Shown here in pieces: positions 29,934 through 39,098 of a stretch of DNA of 64,000 bases. The first letter of the stretch is position 1, and each line of letters begins with the position of its first letter. This DNA is from Ideonella_A sp963843805. GTDB taxonomy: Bacteria; Pseudomonadota; Gammaproteobacteria; Burkholderiales; Burkholderiaceae_C. Location: NCBI GenBank assembly GCA_963843805.1, contig CAWJLY010000005.1:124001-188000 (forward strand). The letters are read 5' to 3'. The position numbers and the translations under genes were made by a program. The notes below the pieces were generated by a model, which did not search any database, was not told the origin of the DNA, and worked only from the letters and a program-made list of their open reading frames with translations.

Positions 29934-32342
29934 TCAGTCTTTGGCCAGCAGTTGCCAGGTGGTGACGACGGTATCCGGGTTCAGCGACATCGACTTGATG
30001 CCCTTGTCGGCCAACCACTCTGCAAAATCGGGATGGTCACTGGGGCCTTGTCCGCAGATGCCGACATATTTGTCTGCCGCAAGGCAGGCATTGATGGCCC
30101 GCTCGATCAAGGCCTTGACCGCCGGGTCGCGCTCGTCGAAATCGCGCGCCAGCAATTCCATGCCGGAGTCGCGGTCGAGCCCCAGCGTCAGTTGCGTCAG
30201 GTCGTTCGAGCCGATCGACATGCCGTCGAAATGCTCCAGGAACTGTTCGGCCAGCACCGCGTTGCTCGGCACCTCGCACATCATGATGATGCGCAGGCCG
30301 TCGCTGCCGCCTTGCGAAGCGCGTTTCAGGCCCCGATCGGCGAGCATGCCCATCACCCGCTCGGCCTGGCCAAGCGTGCGCACAAACGGCACCATGATCT
30401 CGACGTTGGTCAGGCCCATGTCGCTGCGCACCCGTTTCAGTGCTTCGCATTCCATCGCGAAGGCCTCGCCGAATTCTTCGCTGACATAACGCGATGCCCC
30501 GCGGAAGCCGAGCATCGGGTTTTCTTCTTCAGGCTCGTAGCGTGAACCGCCGATCAGCTTGCGGTATTCATTGCTCTTGAAGTCGGACAGGCGAACGATC
30601 ACCGGCTTCGGCCAGAACGCGGCGGCGATCGTCGCAATGCCTTCGACCAGCTTGTCGACATAAAAAGCCCGCGGCGAGGCATGCCCACGGGCCACCGATT
30701 CGACCGCTTTCTTCAGATCAGGATCGATATTCGGATAGTCGAGGATGGCCTTCGGATGCACACCGATGTTGTTGTTGATGATGAACTCCAGGCGCGCCAG
30801 ACCGACCCCGGAATTCGGCATCTGCGCAAATTCGAAAGCCAGTTGCGGATTGCCGATGTTCATCATGATCTTCACCGGGCAATCCGGCAGATCGACCTTC
30901 TGCACATCGCTGACTTCGGTATCGAGCAGGCCATCGTAGATATAGCCGGTGTCGCCCTCGGAACAGACGACGGTGACCAATGCGCCATCTTTCAGGGTTT
31001 CGGTTGCATCGCCGCAGCCGACCACCGCCGGCACGCCGAGCTCGCGAGCGATGATCGCTGCATGGCAGGTCCGCCCGCCGCGATTGGTGACGATCGCGCT
31101 GGCGCGTTTCATCACCGGCTCCCAGTTCGGATCGGTCATGTCGGTGACCAGCACGTCACCGGCCTGCACCTGGTCCATGTCGGCGGTGCTGTGGACGATG
31201 CGAACCGGCCCGGTGCCGATCTTCTGACCGATGGCACGGCCCTCGGCGAGCACCGTGCCGCTGGACTTCAGCTTGTAGCGCTGCTCGACCTTGTCGGCCT
31301 GCTGGCTCTTCACGGTTTCTGGCCGAGCCTGCAGGATGTAGATCTTGCCGTCGCCGCCGTCCTTGCCCCACTCGATGTCCATCGCCCGGCCATAGTGGGC
31401 CTCGATCGTCAACGCATATTGCGCCAGTTCGGCCACGTCGGCGTCCGACAGCGAGAACCGGTTGCGTTGTTCCGGCGCGTTGTCGACGGTCTTGACCAGC
31501 CGGCCCGATTCGGCCTTTTCCTGCGGCGGCGCAAAAATCATCTTGATCATCTTCGAACCGAGATTGCGGCGGATGATCGCGTGTTTGCCAGCCTTCAGCG
31601 ACGGTTTGTGGACATAGAACTCGTCGGGATTGACAGCACCCTGCACCACCGTCTCACCAAGCCCGTAGCTGGAGGTGATGAAGACGACGTCCGGGAAGCC
31701 GCTTTCGGTATCGATCGTGAACATCACGCCGGCCGCACCGAGGTCGGAGCGAACCATGCGCTGCACGCCGGCCGACAACGCGACCTCGGCATGGGTGAAG
31801 CCCTTGTGCACCCGGTAGCTGATCGCCCGATCGTTGTAGAGGCTGGCGAAAACCTCCTTCATCTTGCTCATCACCTCGTCGAACCCGACGACGTTGAGGA
31901 AGGTTTCCTGCTGCCCGGCGAAACTGGCATCGGGCAGATCTTCTGCGGTGGCCGACGAGCGCACGGCGAACGACGCATCCGGGCTGTCGGCACTCAGCTT
32001 CTGGAAGGCATCCTTGATTGCCGCTTCGAGATCGGCCGGAAACGGCGTCGCCTCGATCCAGCCGCGGATTTCCGCCCCTGCATCGGCCAGTGAGCGCACG
32101 TCGTCGGTATCGAGCGACGCCAGCCGTTGTGCGATCCGGTCGGCCAAGCCCTGGTGCGAAAGAAATTGCCGAAATGCATGTGCGGTGGTTGCAAACCCGC
32201 CGGGAACGCGAACACCTGTTGCCGCAAGCTGGCTGATCATTTCACCCAGCGACGAATTCTTGCCGCCGACCGTGTCGACGTCCGACATCCTCAATTGTTC
32301 GAAAGGCACGACCAGGGCGGTCGCCAGATGGCTGGTTGACAT
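29934..32342 (-). CDS. ppsA: phosphoenolpyruvate synthase
   Basis: It converts pyruvate and ATP to PEP, AMP and phosphate for gluconeogenesis. It has 802 residues from ATG 32342 (GGAGC upstream). The N-terminal ATP-grasp part includes GGKNSSLGEMISQL and RSSATAEDLPDASFAGQQETF; the swivelling domain carries the phospho-histidine in GGRTCHAAIIARELGVP; the C-terminal PEP domain carries GFRGASRY, SIGSNDLTQLTLGLDRD and the active cysteine in YVGICGQGPSD. It is divergent from ppsR, the kinase/phosphorylase that controls it. Confidence 0.97.
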   Translation of the reverse strand: MSTSHLATALVVPFEQLRMSDVDTVGGKNSSLGEMISQLAATGVRVPGGFATTAHAFRQFLSHQGLADRIAQRLASLDTDDVRSLADAGAEIRGWIEATPFPADLEAAIKDAFQKLSADSPDASFAVRSSATAEDLPDASFAGQQETFLNVVGFDEVMSKMKEVFASLYNDRAISYRVHKGFTHAEVALSAGVQRMVRSDLGAAGVMFTIDTESGFPDVVFITSSYGLGETVVQGAVNPDEFYVHKPSLKAGKHAIIRRNLGSKMIKMIFAPPQEKAESGRLVKTVDNAPEQRNRFSLSDADVAELAQYALTIEAHYGRAMDIEWGKDGGDGKIYILQARPETVKSQQADKVEQRYKLKSSGTVLAEGRAIGQKIGTGPVRIVHSTADMDQVQAGDVLVTDMTDPNWEPVMKRASAIVTNRGGRTCHAAIIARELGVPAVVGCGDATETLKDGALVTVVCSEGDTGYIYDGLLDTEVSDVQKVDLPDCPVKIMMNIGNPQLAFEFAQMPNSGVGLARLEFIINNNIGVHPKAILDYPNIDPDLKKAVESVARGHASPRAFYVDKLVEGIATIAAAFWPKPVIVRLSDFKSNEYRKLIGGSRYEPEEENPMLGFRGASRYVSEEFGEAFAMECEALKRVRSDMGLTNVEIMVPFVRTLGQAERVMGMLADRGLKRASQGGSDGLRIIMMCEVPSNAVLAEQFLEHFDGMSIGSNDLTQLTLGLDRDSGMELLARDFDERDPAVKALIERAINACLAADKYVGICGQGPSDHPDFAEWLADKGIKSMSLNPDTVVTTWQLLAKD

Positions 32343-32676
32343 GAAAAAGCTCCGTGATGTGGCAAAAGCGTTGCATTCCGGCGCCAGCCGACCGATTCCG
32401 AGCGAGGCTCCAGGAACCTTGTCGCGCACGCCCGCAACAACCCGCAAAGGTTGATCGATCCGGGACCAATGGCATACATGATGGCGCAGACACCGGGCCC
32501 GAACGGGCACCGGCAAAAGTTGATGGCTGGATTCTAAGGCGGTGGTCCGTGTCGCTCATCTGTTCGCTGCCGCCCGGTCTGCATGGCAACGAGCTGGTCA
32601 ACGAGCTGCGCCCTATCATTACGGTGCCGCAAGGCGCCGGTCGGCGCCACGGCGTCACATCAGACCGAAGCGCACC
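32343..32676. other. 334-base intergenic region between divergent ppsA and ppsR
   Basis: This stretch should hold the promoters of both ppsA and ppsR. Open frames crossing it are extensions of the flanking genes without homology. No clear terminator, operator palindrome or small gene is seen. Confidence 0.5.
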
Positions 32677-33498
32677 ATGGCCAACCAGACCGTCTTCTTC
32701 GTTTCGGATGGCACGGGTATCACCGCCGAGACATTCGGAAACTCGATCCTCAACCAGTTCGCGATCAAGCCGAGGCATGTGCGGCGGCCGTTCATCGACA
32801 CCGCCGACAAGGCCCACCAGGTGGTCCGGGAAATCAACCATCAGGCGGAAATCGAAGGCCAGCGGCCAATCGTATTCGTCACGCTGATTGATCGGGAGGT
32901 GCTGGAAATTGTCAAAGGCATGTCGAAGGGACTCGTCCTCGACATGTTCAGCACCTTCATCGCGCCGCTCGAATCCGAATTCGGAATGACGTCGAATCAC
33001 CGGGTCGGCCGTTTCAGCGACATCGCGAAGAGCCAGCAATATACCGATCGGATCGAAGCGATCAATTTTTCGCTGGCCCACGATGACGGTCAGTCGTCGA
33101 AGAATCTGGTCGACGCCGATGTCATCCTGGTCGGCGTCAGTCGCAGCGGCAAGACGCCGACTTCGCTGTATCTGGCGATGCAGCATGGCATCAAGGCGGC
33201 CAACTACCCGCTGATTCCGGAAGATTTCGAACGCGGCAAATTTCCGCCGGCGCTGGCGCCGTTCAAGAAAAAATGTTTCGGCCTGACGATCGATGCGGTG
33301 CGCCTGAACCAGATCCGCAACGAGCGCCGGCCCGGCAGTCACTATGCATCGATCGACAACTGCAGGCGTGAGGTCAAGGACGCTGAAATGATGATGCGCC
33401 GTGAAGGCATCGGCTGGTTGTCATCGACTCACAAGTCGATCGAAGAGATCGCCACGACGATTCTTCGGGATCTGCAGCCGGAACGGTTGAGCTATTGA
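32677..33498 (+). CDS. ppsR: PEP synthase regulatory protein (bifunctional kinase/pyrophosphorylase, DUF299)
   Basis: It inactivates PEP synthase by ADP-dependent phosphorylation of a threonine beside the catalytic histidine, and reactivates it with phosphate. It has 273 residues from ATG 32677 (MANQTVFFVSDGTGITAE, the family signature). The P-loop-like GVSRSGKTPTSLYLAMQ lies near residue 152, with ANYPLIPEDF and RPGSHYASIDNCRREV. The open frame extends upstream to 32542, but the family start is clear. Confidence 0.95.
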   Translation: MANQTVFFVSDGTGITAETFGNSILNQFAIKPRHVRRPFIDTADKAHQVVREINHQAEIEGQRPIVFVTLIDREVLEIVKGMSKGLVLDMFSTFIAPLESEFGMTSNHRVGRFSDIAKSQQYTDRIEAINFSLAHDDGQSSKNLVDADVILVGVSRSGKTPTSLYLAMQHGIKAANYPLIPEDFERGKFPPALAPFKKKCFGLTIDAVRLNQIRNERRPGSHYASIDNCRREVKDAEMMMRREGIGWLSSTHKSIEEIATTILRDLQPERLSY

Positions 33499-33623
33499 CT
33501 TTCGCGCGGACAGGTCTCAGGTGGAGCACGGCAGACGGCGGCGGGGACACGCAGCAGAACCCGCCAGCCCGCCCCGATGATTCGCTCAAATGGTGAAACG
33601 TCTGCTGCGCGTTCACGCGTTCA

Positions 33624-34404
33624 TCACACCATGCGCTGCTGCCGTGACGATTCATACAGACAGACCGACGCTGCAACCGCCACGTTGAGCGACTCCATCC
33701 CGCCGGGTTGGCCGATTTTCAGCGTGCGGGTGCAACGCCTGCTCACCTCGGAAGACAAGCCCTGCCCTTCATGCCCCATCACCCATCCGCAAGGCCACGG
33801 GAGCCGGACCGAATCGATCGATTCGACGGCGTGCGAGCTGGTTGCCAGCAACGGGATCGTCAGTTCGTCGAGTGCGTCAGGCTCGCAGCCCTCGATCAGA
33901 CGCAAGCAAGAAATGCGCGCCCATCCCGGCACGCAGCACCTTTGGCGCCCACAGGGCGGCGCTGCCCCGCAACGCGAGCACCTGTTCGAAGCCGAAGGCA
34001 GCGGCACTGCGCAGGATGGTGCCGACATTGCCGGCATCCTGCAGCCGATCGAGAACCACCGTCGCCAGCGCCGGATCAAGCGCGGGCCGCGTCGGCAGCG
34101 CCACCACAAAAGCCAGCGGAGGTGGCGAATCCAGGCTGCTCAGCGCGGCGAGCATCGGATCGGGCAGCAACATGATCTCGGCAGCACATTCGGCCAGTTC
34201 GCGAAATGCCGGCTGCTGCCAGGCCGATTCGCTGATTGCTGCCAACCGGACCGGCCAGGCCCGCCTGGCCGCTTCGGTGCACAGATGTTCACCTTCGACC
34301 CAGGCTTCGCCACGGTCACGATAAGCGGCCGGCTGGCTGGCGAGTTTGCGCAGGCCTTGCCACTGCGCATTGCTGCGCGACGAGATGGCCTTGACGGAAG
34401 GCAT
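33624..34404 (-). CDS. TrmH/SpoU family RNA methyltransferase, frame-disrupted
   Basis: A SPOUT-class 2'-O-ribose methyltransferase, probably acting on 23S rRNA. The first frame (ATG 34404) encodes an N-terminal substrate-binding domain and motif 1, LDRLQDAGNVGTILRSAAAFG. The second frame, entered near 33904-33911, holds motif 2, VMGHEGQGLS, and motif 3, GGMESLNVAVAASVCLYE. Removing one base near 33906 joins them into about 259 residues, the usual length. The ATG overlaps the rnhB stop (TGATG). It is the last gene of the rpsB-to-lpxB series. The exact target nucleotide is unknown. Confidence 0.88.
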
Positions 34405-35117
34405 CACGGGTTCCTTGTGGATGCCGCGTCGCCTGCATCCGTGTCTACCAGCGTCTCGAAACGGTTGAATGGCGTCGATTCGACCGCCAGCAGGCCGAGC
34501 ACCTGGGCGACCGGCGCGAAACTGCGGCGGTGTTCGGGGCAGGCGCCGTGGATGCGCAGCGCCTCGAGGTGGACAACCGTGGCATAACCCTTGTGGCGGG
34601 CAAAGTCATAACCGGGATAGCGCAGATGAAGCTCCGAGCAGAGGCCGTCGCGGTGCACCTTGGCCAGGATCGACGCCGCGGCAATGGCGGCGATTCGTCC
34701 ATCGCCGCCAACAATCGGTTCTGCCGGAAGTTCGAGTACCGGTAGCCGGTTGCCGTCGACCAGCACGATAGTGGGACGTAATCGAAGCGCAAGTACGGCA
34801 CGCCGCATCGCGAGCAGACTCGCCTGCAGAATGTTGAGGCGGTCGATCTCTTCGACACTGGCAAGCGCCACGCTGAAGCACAAGGCCTTGGTCCGGATCT
34901 GGTCGACCAGCCGCTCGCGTTGCAGTGCGCTGAGCTGCTTGGAATCACGCAGGCCGGCGATCCGCTGACGAGGGTCGAGGATCACCGCCGCGGCCACCAC
35001 CGGACCGGCGAGGGGGCCTCGGCCCGCTTCGTCGACGCCGGCAACCAGGCCGACCCGATCGCGGCAAAGATCAAGCCTGGCCGGTGCCCGGGCGCGTTTC
35101 CTAGTAGGCAAGGACAT
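34404..35117 (-). CDS. rnhB: ribonuclease HII
   Basis: It cleaves RNA in RNA-DNA hybrids and at single ribonucleotides in DNA. It has 237 residues from ATG 35117 (MSLPTRKRAR), which overlaps the end of lpxB by 17 bases. The catalytic acidic residues lie in VAGVDEAGRGPLAGPVVAAA and LVDGN, and AASILAKVHRD is typical. The frame is open to 35264 inside lpxB, which is not part of the protein. lpxB-rnhB-rRNA methyltransferase is a conserved order in betaproteobacteria. Confidence 0.94.
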   Translation of the reverse strand: MSLPTRKRARAPARLDLCRDRVGLVAGVDEAGRGPLAGPVVAAAVILDPRQRIAGLRDSKQLSALQRERLVDQIRTKALCFSVALASVEEIDRLNILQASLLAMRRAVLALRLRPTIVLVDGNRLPVLELPAEPIVGGDGRIAAIAAASILAKVHRDGLCSELHLRYPGYDFARHKGYATVVHLEALRIHGACPEHRRSFAPVAQVLGLLAVESTPFNRFETLVDTDAGDAASTRNP

Positions 35118-36243
35118 GGTCGATGACATCAGCTGCTTCTTTTGCCATGTTGCGGCGCAGAAGCACATGCAGGGATTCGAAGCGCTCGGCGACCCGCCGA
35201 CAGGCCGCCGGATCATCGAGCCATTGCAGGCCGGCCGTGGCAATGCGTTGCGGTGTTGCGTCATCCTGCAGCAACTCGGGGACGGCGAAATCTTCGAGCA
35301 GGATATTGGGCAGCCCGACCCACGGCTGCAGCTGCATGCGTTTCATGATCTGCCAGCTCAGCGCGTTCATCGCATAACAGATGACCATCGGACGCTTGAA
35401 CAGCGCGGCTTCGAGGGTCGCCGTACCGCTGGCGACCAGGATGACATCGCTGGCGGCCATCGCCTCGTGCGAGCGGCCATCGAGAAGATCGAGCCGCAGA
35501 TCGGGGGCAACACGCTGCGCAATCGCGATCACCAACTCGCGCAGCCCGGCAACGATCGGCAGCACGAAGCGCAGTTGCGGACGAGTCTGCTGCATCAGCA
35601 CTGCAGCACCGAGCAGTCGCGCGGCGATTTGTTCGACTTCAGAGCGACGACTGCCAGGCAACAGCGCCACCACGGTTTCTTCATTGTCGATCTGCAAAAC
35701 CCGCCGACTGGCATCACGCGGTGGAACCAGCGGAATCGCATCGGCCAACGGGTGCCCGACATAACTGGCCTGGATGCCATGCTTGGCATAAAGCGCGGGC
35801 TCGAAAGGAAAGATGCACAACACATGATCGACGGCCTGCCCGATCTTGGCAATTCGTCCGGCCCGCCAAGCCCAGATCGACGGGCTGACGAAGTGAATGG
35901 TCTTGATGCCCTGCCGCTTCAGGCGTGTCTCCAGGCCGAGGTTGAAATCCGGGGCGTCAACACCGATAAAGGCATCCGGTCGCTCAGCCAGCAGCCGATC
36001 GCCGATGGCTCGCCGGATCGCCGACAGCTCGCGGTAGTGCCGCAGCACCTCGACATAGCCCCGCACCGCCAGCTTGTCGTGAGGCCACCAGGCCTCGAAC
36101 CCCTGTTCGGCCATCCGCGGGCCACCAATACCGAAACTGCGCAGCGTGGGCCAGCGCTGGCGGAGCCCGCCGAGCAGCAAACCCGCCAGCAAGTCGCCCG
36201 AAGTCTCGCCCGCCACCATCGCCAAGCGCGCAGCGCCTGGCAC
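35101..36243 (-). CDS. lpxB: lipid-A-disaccharide synthase
   Basis: A GT19 glycosyltransferase that joins UDP-diacylglucosamine and lipid X to the lipid A disaccharide at the inner membrane. It has 380 residues, with the N-terminal AGETSGDLLAGLLLGGL, HFVSPSIWAWRAGRIAKI, SYVGHPLAD and the donor-binding VASGTATLEAALFKRPM. The start is GTG 36243, one base overlapping the lpxA stop (TAGTG). It follows lpxA, as usual. Confidence 0.95.
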   Translation of the reverse strand: MPGAARLAMVAGETSGDLLAGLLLGGLRQRWPTLRSFGIGGPRMAEQGFEAWWPHDKLAVRGYVEVLRHYRELSAIRRAIGDRLLAERPDAFIGVDAPDFNLGLETRLKRQGIKTIHFVSPSIWAWRAGRIAKIGQAVDHVLCIFPFEPALYAKHGIQASYVGHPLADAIPLVPPRDASRRVLQIDNEETVVALLPGSRRSEVEQIAARLLGAAVLMQQTRPQLRFVLPIVAGLRELVIAIAQRVAPDLRLDLLDGRSHEAMAASDVILVASGTATLEAALFKRPMVICYAMNALSWQIMKRMQLQPWVGLPNILLEDFAVPELLQDDATPQRIATAGLQWLDDPAACRRVAERFESLHVLLRRNMAKEAADVIDHVLAY

Positions 36244-37032
36244 TAGCGCACGATGCCGCGTGTGGCGGCGGCCAGAAAGCCCGCCATCAACGCGATGTCT
36301 TGGCGGCCCTCATTGTCATCGGCATGCAGGGCTGCAATCGACTCCTTCGCCTTTGCGAAGGTCAGCCCGTCGCGATACAGCAGCCGGTGCATCTGCTTGA
36401 TGCGCGCGATCCGTTCGGCCGAAAACCCGCGACGGCGCAAGCCCTCGATGTTGAACCCGTGCACCGACAAGGGGTTGCCCGCAACGGTCATGTACGGCGG
36501 AATGTCCTGTGAGACATGGCTCTGAAAACCGGTCATCACATGGGCGCCGACCTTGCAGAACTGATGAATGCCGCTCAGTCCGCCGATGATCGCCCAATCG
36601 CCGATTTCGACGTGGCCGGCAAGTGTTGCGTTGTTGGCCAGAATGGTCTGGTTGCCGAGCTGCACGTCGTGCGCGATGTGCACGTAGGCCATGATCCAGT
36701 TGTCGTTGCCGACGCGGGTGATGCCGACATCCTGCGCCGTGCCGATGTTGAAGCTGCAAAACTCGCGGATCGTGTTGCGGTCGCCGATATGCAGTTCGGT
36801 CGGCTCGCCGGCATATTTCTTGTCTTGCGGAACGGCGCCGAGCGAGCAGAACGGGAAAGATGCGATTGTCGACCCCGATCCGTGTTCGACCTTCGATCAC
36901 GCAGTGCGCCGCAATCGAAGTGCCGGCGCCGATCGCCACATCGGGCCCGATCACGCTGTACGGTCCCACGCTGACGCTTTCGGCCAGCACAGCTGCCGAA
37001 TCGACAATCGCCGTCGGGTGGATATCGGGCAT
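36243..37032 (-). CDS. lpxA: UDP-N-acetylglucosamine acyltransferase, frame-disrupted
   Basis: LpxA puts the 3-hydroxyacyl chain on UDP-GlcNAc, the first step of lipid A synthesis, and is normally essential. Frame 1 from ATG 37032 gives MPDIHPTAIVDSAAVLAESV and the hexapeptide repeats to NRIFP. The rest (FCSLGAVPQDKKYAGEP ... YVHIAHDVQLGN with the catalytic histidine ... GGLSGIHQFCKVGAHV) is in the next frame, entered by dropping one base near 36852. The joined protein is about 262 residues, exactly the family length, with no other damage. That argues for a base-call error rather than a dead gene. Confidence 0.93.
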
Positions 37033-37066
37033 GTTGCGACGCCTGGCAGACAGATGAGACCGAGGC

Positions 37067-37510
37067 TCAGCCGATGCGGCGCATCGTGCACATCAGTTCG
37101 GCTTCGACGGCGAGCTTGTCATCGACCGATGCGCGAGCCTTGAACTTGAAGATGCCCGACTTCATGCGGTCGAGCGTCACATCGAGAATCAATTGGTCGC
37201 CAGGCTCCACCGGACGCTTGAAACGGGCGCCGTCGATGCCGGCGAAATAGTAGACCGTCTTGTCGTCGGATTCGACACCCATCGTCGCAAAGGACAACAA
37301 GGCCGCGGCCTGAGCCAGCGCCTCGAGCATCAGAACGCCCGGCATCACCGGCCGCTGCGGAAAGTGGCCACTGAAATACGGTTCGTTGATCGTGACATTC
37401 TTCAATGCACGGATGCGCTTGCCGGTCTCGAACTCCAGCACCCGATCGACCAGCAGGATCGGATAACGGTGCGGCAGCTTGCGAAGAATTTCGTGGATGT
37501 CCATCATCAT
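37067..37510 (-). CDS. fabZ: 3-hydroxyacyl-ACP dehydratase FabZ
   Basis: It dehydrates 3-hydroxyacyl-ACP in fatty acid elongation; because LpxA and LpxD use the same substrate, its level balances lipid A and phospholipid. It has 147 residues, with the catalytic histidine in NEPYFSGHFPQRPVMPG and glutamate in VLMLEALAQ. Three ATG codons in a row (37510, 37507, 37504) begin the frame; the first overlaps the lpxD stop, and MDIHEILRKLPHRYP is the conserved start. Confidence 0.96.
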   Translation of the reverse strand: MMMDIHEILRKLPHRYPILLVDRVLEFETGKRIRALKNVTINEPYFSGHFPQRPVMPGVLMLEALAQAAALLSFATMGVESDDKTVYYFAGIDGARFKRPVEPGDQLILDVTLDRMKSGIFKFKARASVDDKLAVEAELMCTMRRIG

Positions 37511-38584
37511 GATTGATTCGTGTCGGACGCCGGGCCGACCAGACGCTCGAGCGCACGCAATCTGTCACGCAGACTGTGCAATTGACGCAAGGTGGCGGCG
37601 TTCTTCTCCCAGGAAGCATTGTCGTCGATGGGGAAGACGCCGCTGTACAAGCCTGGCCGCCTGATCGAGCGCGTGACCACCGTCGCGGCAGAGATGTGGA
37701 CATGGTCGGCCAGAGAAAGATGTCCCAACACGATGGCGCCGCCGCCGATCGAGCAATGTTCACCGATCACCGCGCTGCCGGCGATCCCGACACAGCCGGC
37801 CATCGCGCTGTGTGCGCCGACCACCACGTTGTGCGCAATCTGCACCAGGTTGTCGAGTTTGACGCCGTCACCGATCACCGTGTCGTCGAGCGCGCCGCGG
37901 TCGATACAGCGAATTGGCGCCGATCTCGACGTCGTCGCCGATTCGCACGCCGCCGAGTTGTTCGATTTTGACCCAGTGGCCGTGATCCGGCGCAAAGCCG
38001 AAACCATCGGCTCCAATCACGACGCCGCTGTGGACAATCCCACGCGCGCCGATCGTGCAGCCTGCACCGACCACGACCCGCGCCGCGAGCCGAGTGCCGC
38101 GACCGATGCGCGCACCGGCGCCGATGAAACACTGCGCACCGATCTGCGCCCCGGCTGCGATCTCTGCGCCGGCTTCGATCACGCTGAGCGGACCGATGCT
38201 TGCAGCCGCATCGACCCGGGCCGATTCATCGACGACGGCACTGGCATGAACGCCAACCGGAACCGGCCGACGGATCTGCCGTGCCCACCATTGCGTCAGG
38301 TGAGCAAAATAGAGATAAGGGTCGGCACAGCAGATGACAGCCCCGCGGGCTGCCGCTTCGCGTGCAAAGTCCTCGGCGAGGATGACACAGCCCGCCGCGG
38401 TGGTTGCCAGTTGCCCACGGTACTGCGGGTTCGACAGAAACGACAGGGTGCCCGGGTCGGCAGCGTCAAGCGGCCCGATGCGATTGATCATCAACGCCGG
38501 ATCGCCGATCAACTCGGCCGCCGGGACACTGGGTTGCCCCGCCAGCGCGGCGACGATCTCGCCCAGCGCGTAGGCGGCGGCCAC
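37507..38584 (-). CDS. lpxD: UDP-3-O-acylglucosamine N-acyltransferase, frame-disrupted
   Basis: LpxD adds the second 3-hydroxyacyl chain in lipid A synthesis. Frame 1 from GTG 38584 encodes the uridine-binding N-terminal domain (GTLSFLSNPQYRGQL, VICCADPYLYFAHL) and left-handed helix repeats up to VRIGDDVEIGAN. The continuation CIDRGALDDTVIGDGVKLDN and the catalytic histidine in QIAHNVVVGAHSAMAG are in the next frame. Removing one base at 37909-37914 joins them into about 358 residues, a normal length. The gene starts four bases after skp, and its stop overlaps fabZ. Confidence 0.92.
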
Positions 38585-38588
38585 CGGG

Positions 38589-39098
38589 TTATTTGCCCTG
38601 AGCGTTCAAGGCCTTGATGACCTTGTCGGTGATATCGATGCGCGCACTGGCAAATACCACGTCCTGCAGGATCAGGTCGTATTTTTCCGATTCGTAGATC
38701 TGCTTGATGACCTTGTTGGCACGCTCGACCACCGAAGCAAGCTCTTCGTTCTTGCGCTGATTCAGATCCTCCTGAAACTCGCGGCGCTTGCGTTGGAACT
38801 CGCGATCCTGTTCGATCAGATCACGCTGACGGCGGCTGCGCTCGGCTTCGGCCAGGGTCGGTGCCTCTTTCTCGAGCTTGTCGCCGGTGGCTTTCAGCCG
38901 GTTGGCGGCGTCGGCCAGATCCTTTTCGCGCTTGGAGAACTCGGTTTCCAGCTTGGCTTGGGCTGCCTTCGCAGGGGTTGCATCACGCAGGACCCGATCG
39001 CTATTGACATAGCCGATCTTCATCTCCTGAGCCTGCGTACCGAGAACAGTCAACGCCAAGGCGGCCGCCGTGGCGGTTTTCAACAAAAGGCTTTTCAT
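38589..39098 (-). CDS. skp: periplasmic chaperone Skp/OmpH
   Basis: A trimeric jellyfish-shaped chaperone that carries unfolded outer-membrane proteins to BAM. It has 169 residues. The signal peptide (LLLKTATAAALALTVLGTQAQA-like, cut near residue 23) is followed by MKIGYVNSDRVLRDATPAK, then a long charged helix pair (coiled coil, about 50-135). The ATG overlaps the bamA stop (TAATG). The BamA-Skp-LpxD order is the standard envelope cluster. Confidence 0.93.
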   Translation of the reverse strand: MKSLLLKTATAAALALTVLGTQAQEMKIGYVNSDRVLRDATPAKAAQAKLETEFSKREKDLADAANRLKATGDKLEKEAPTLAEAERSRRQRDLIEQDREFQRKRREFQEDLNQRKNEELASVVERANKVIKQIYESEKYDLILQDVVFASARIDITDKVIKALNAQGK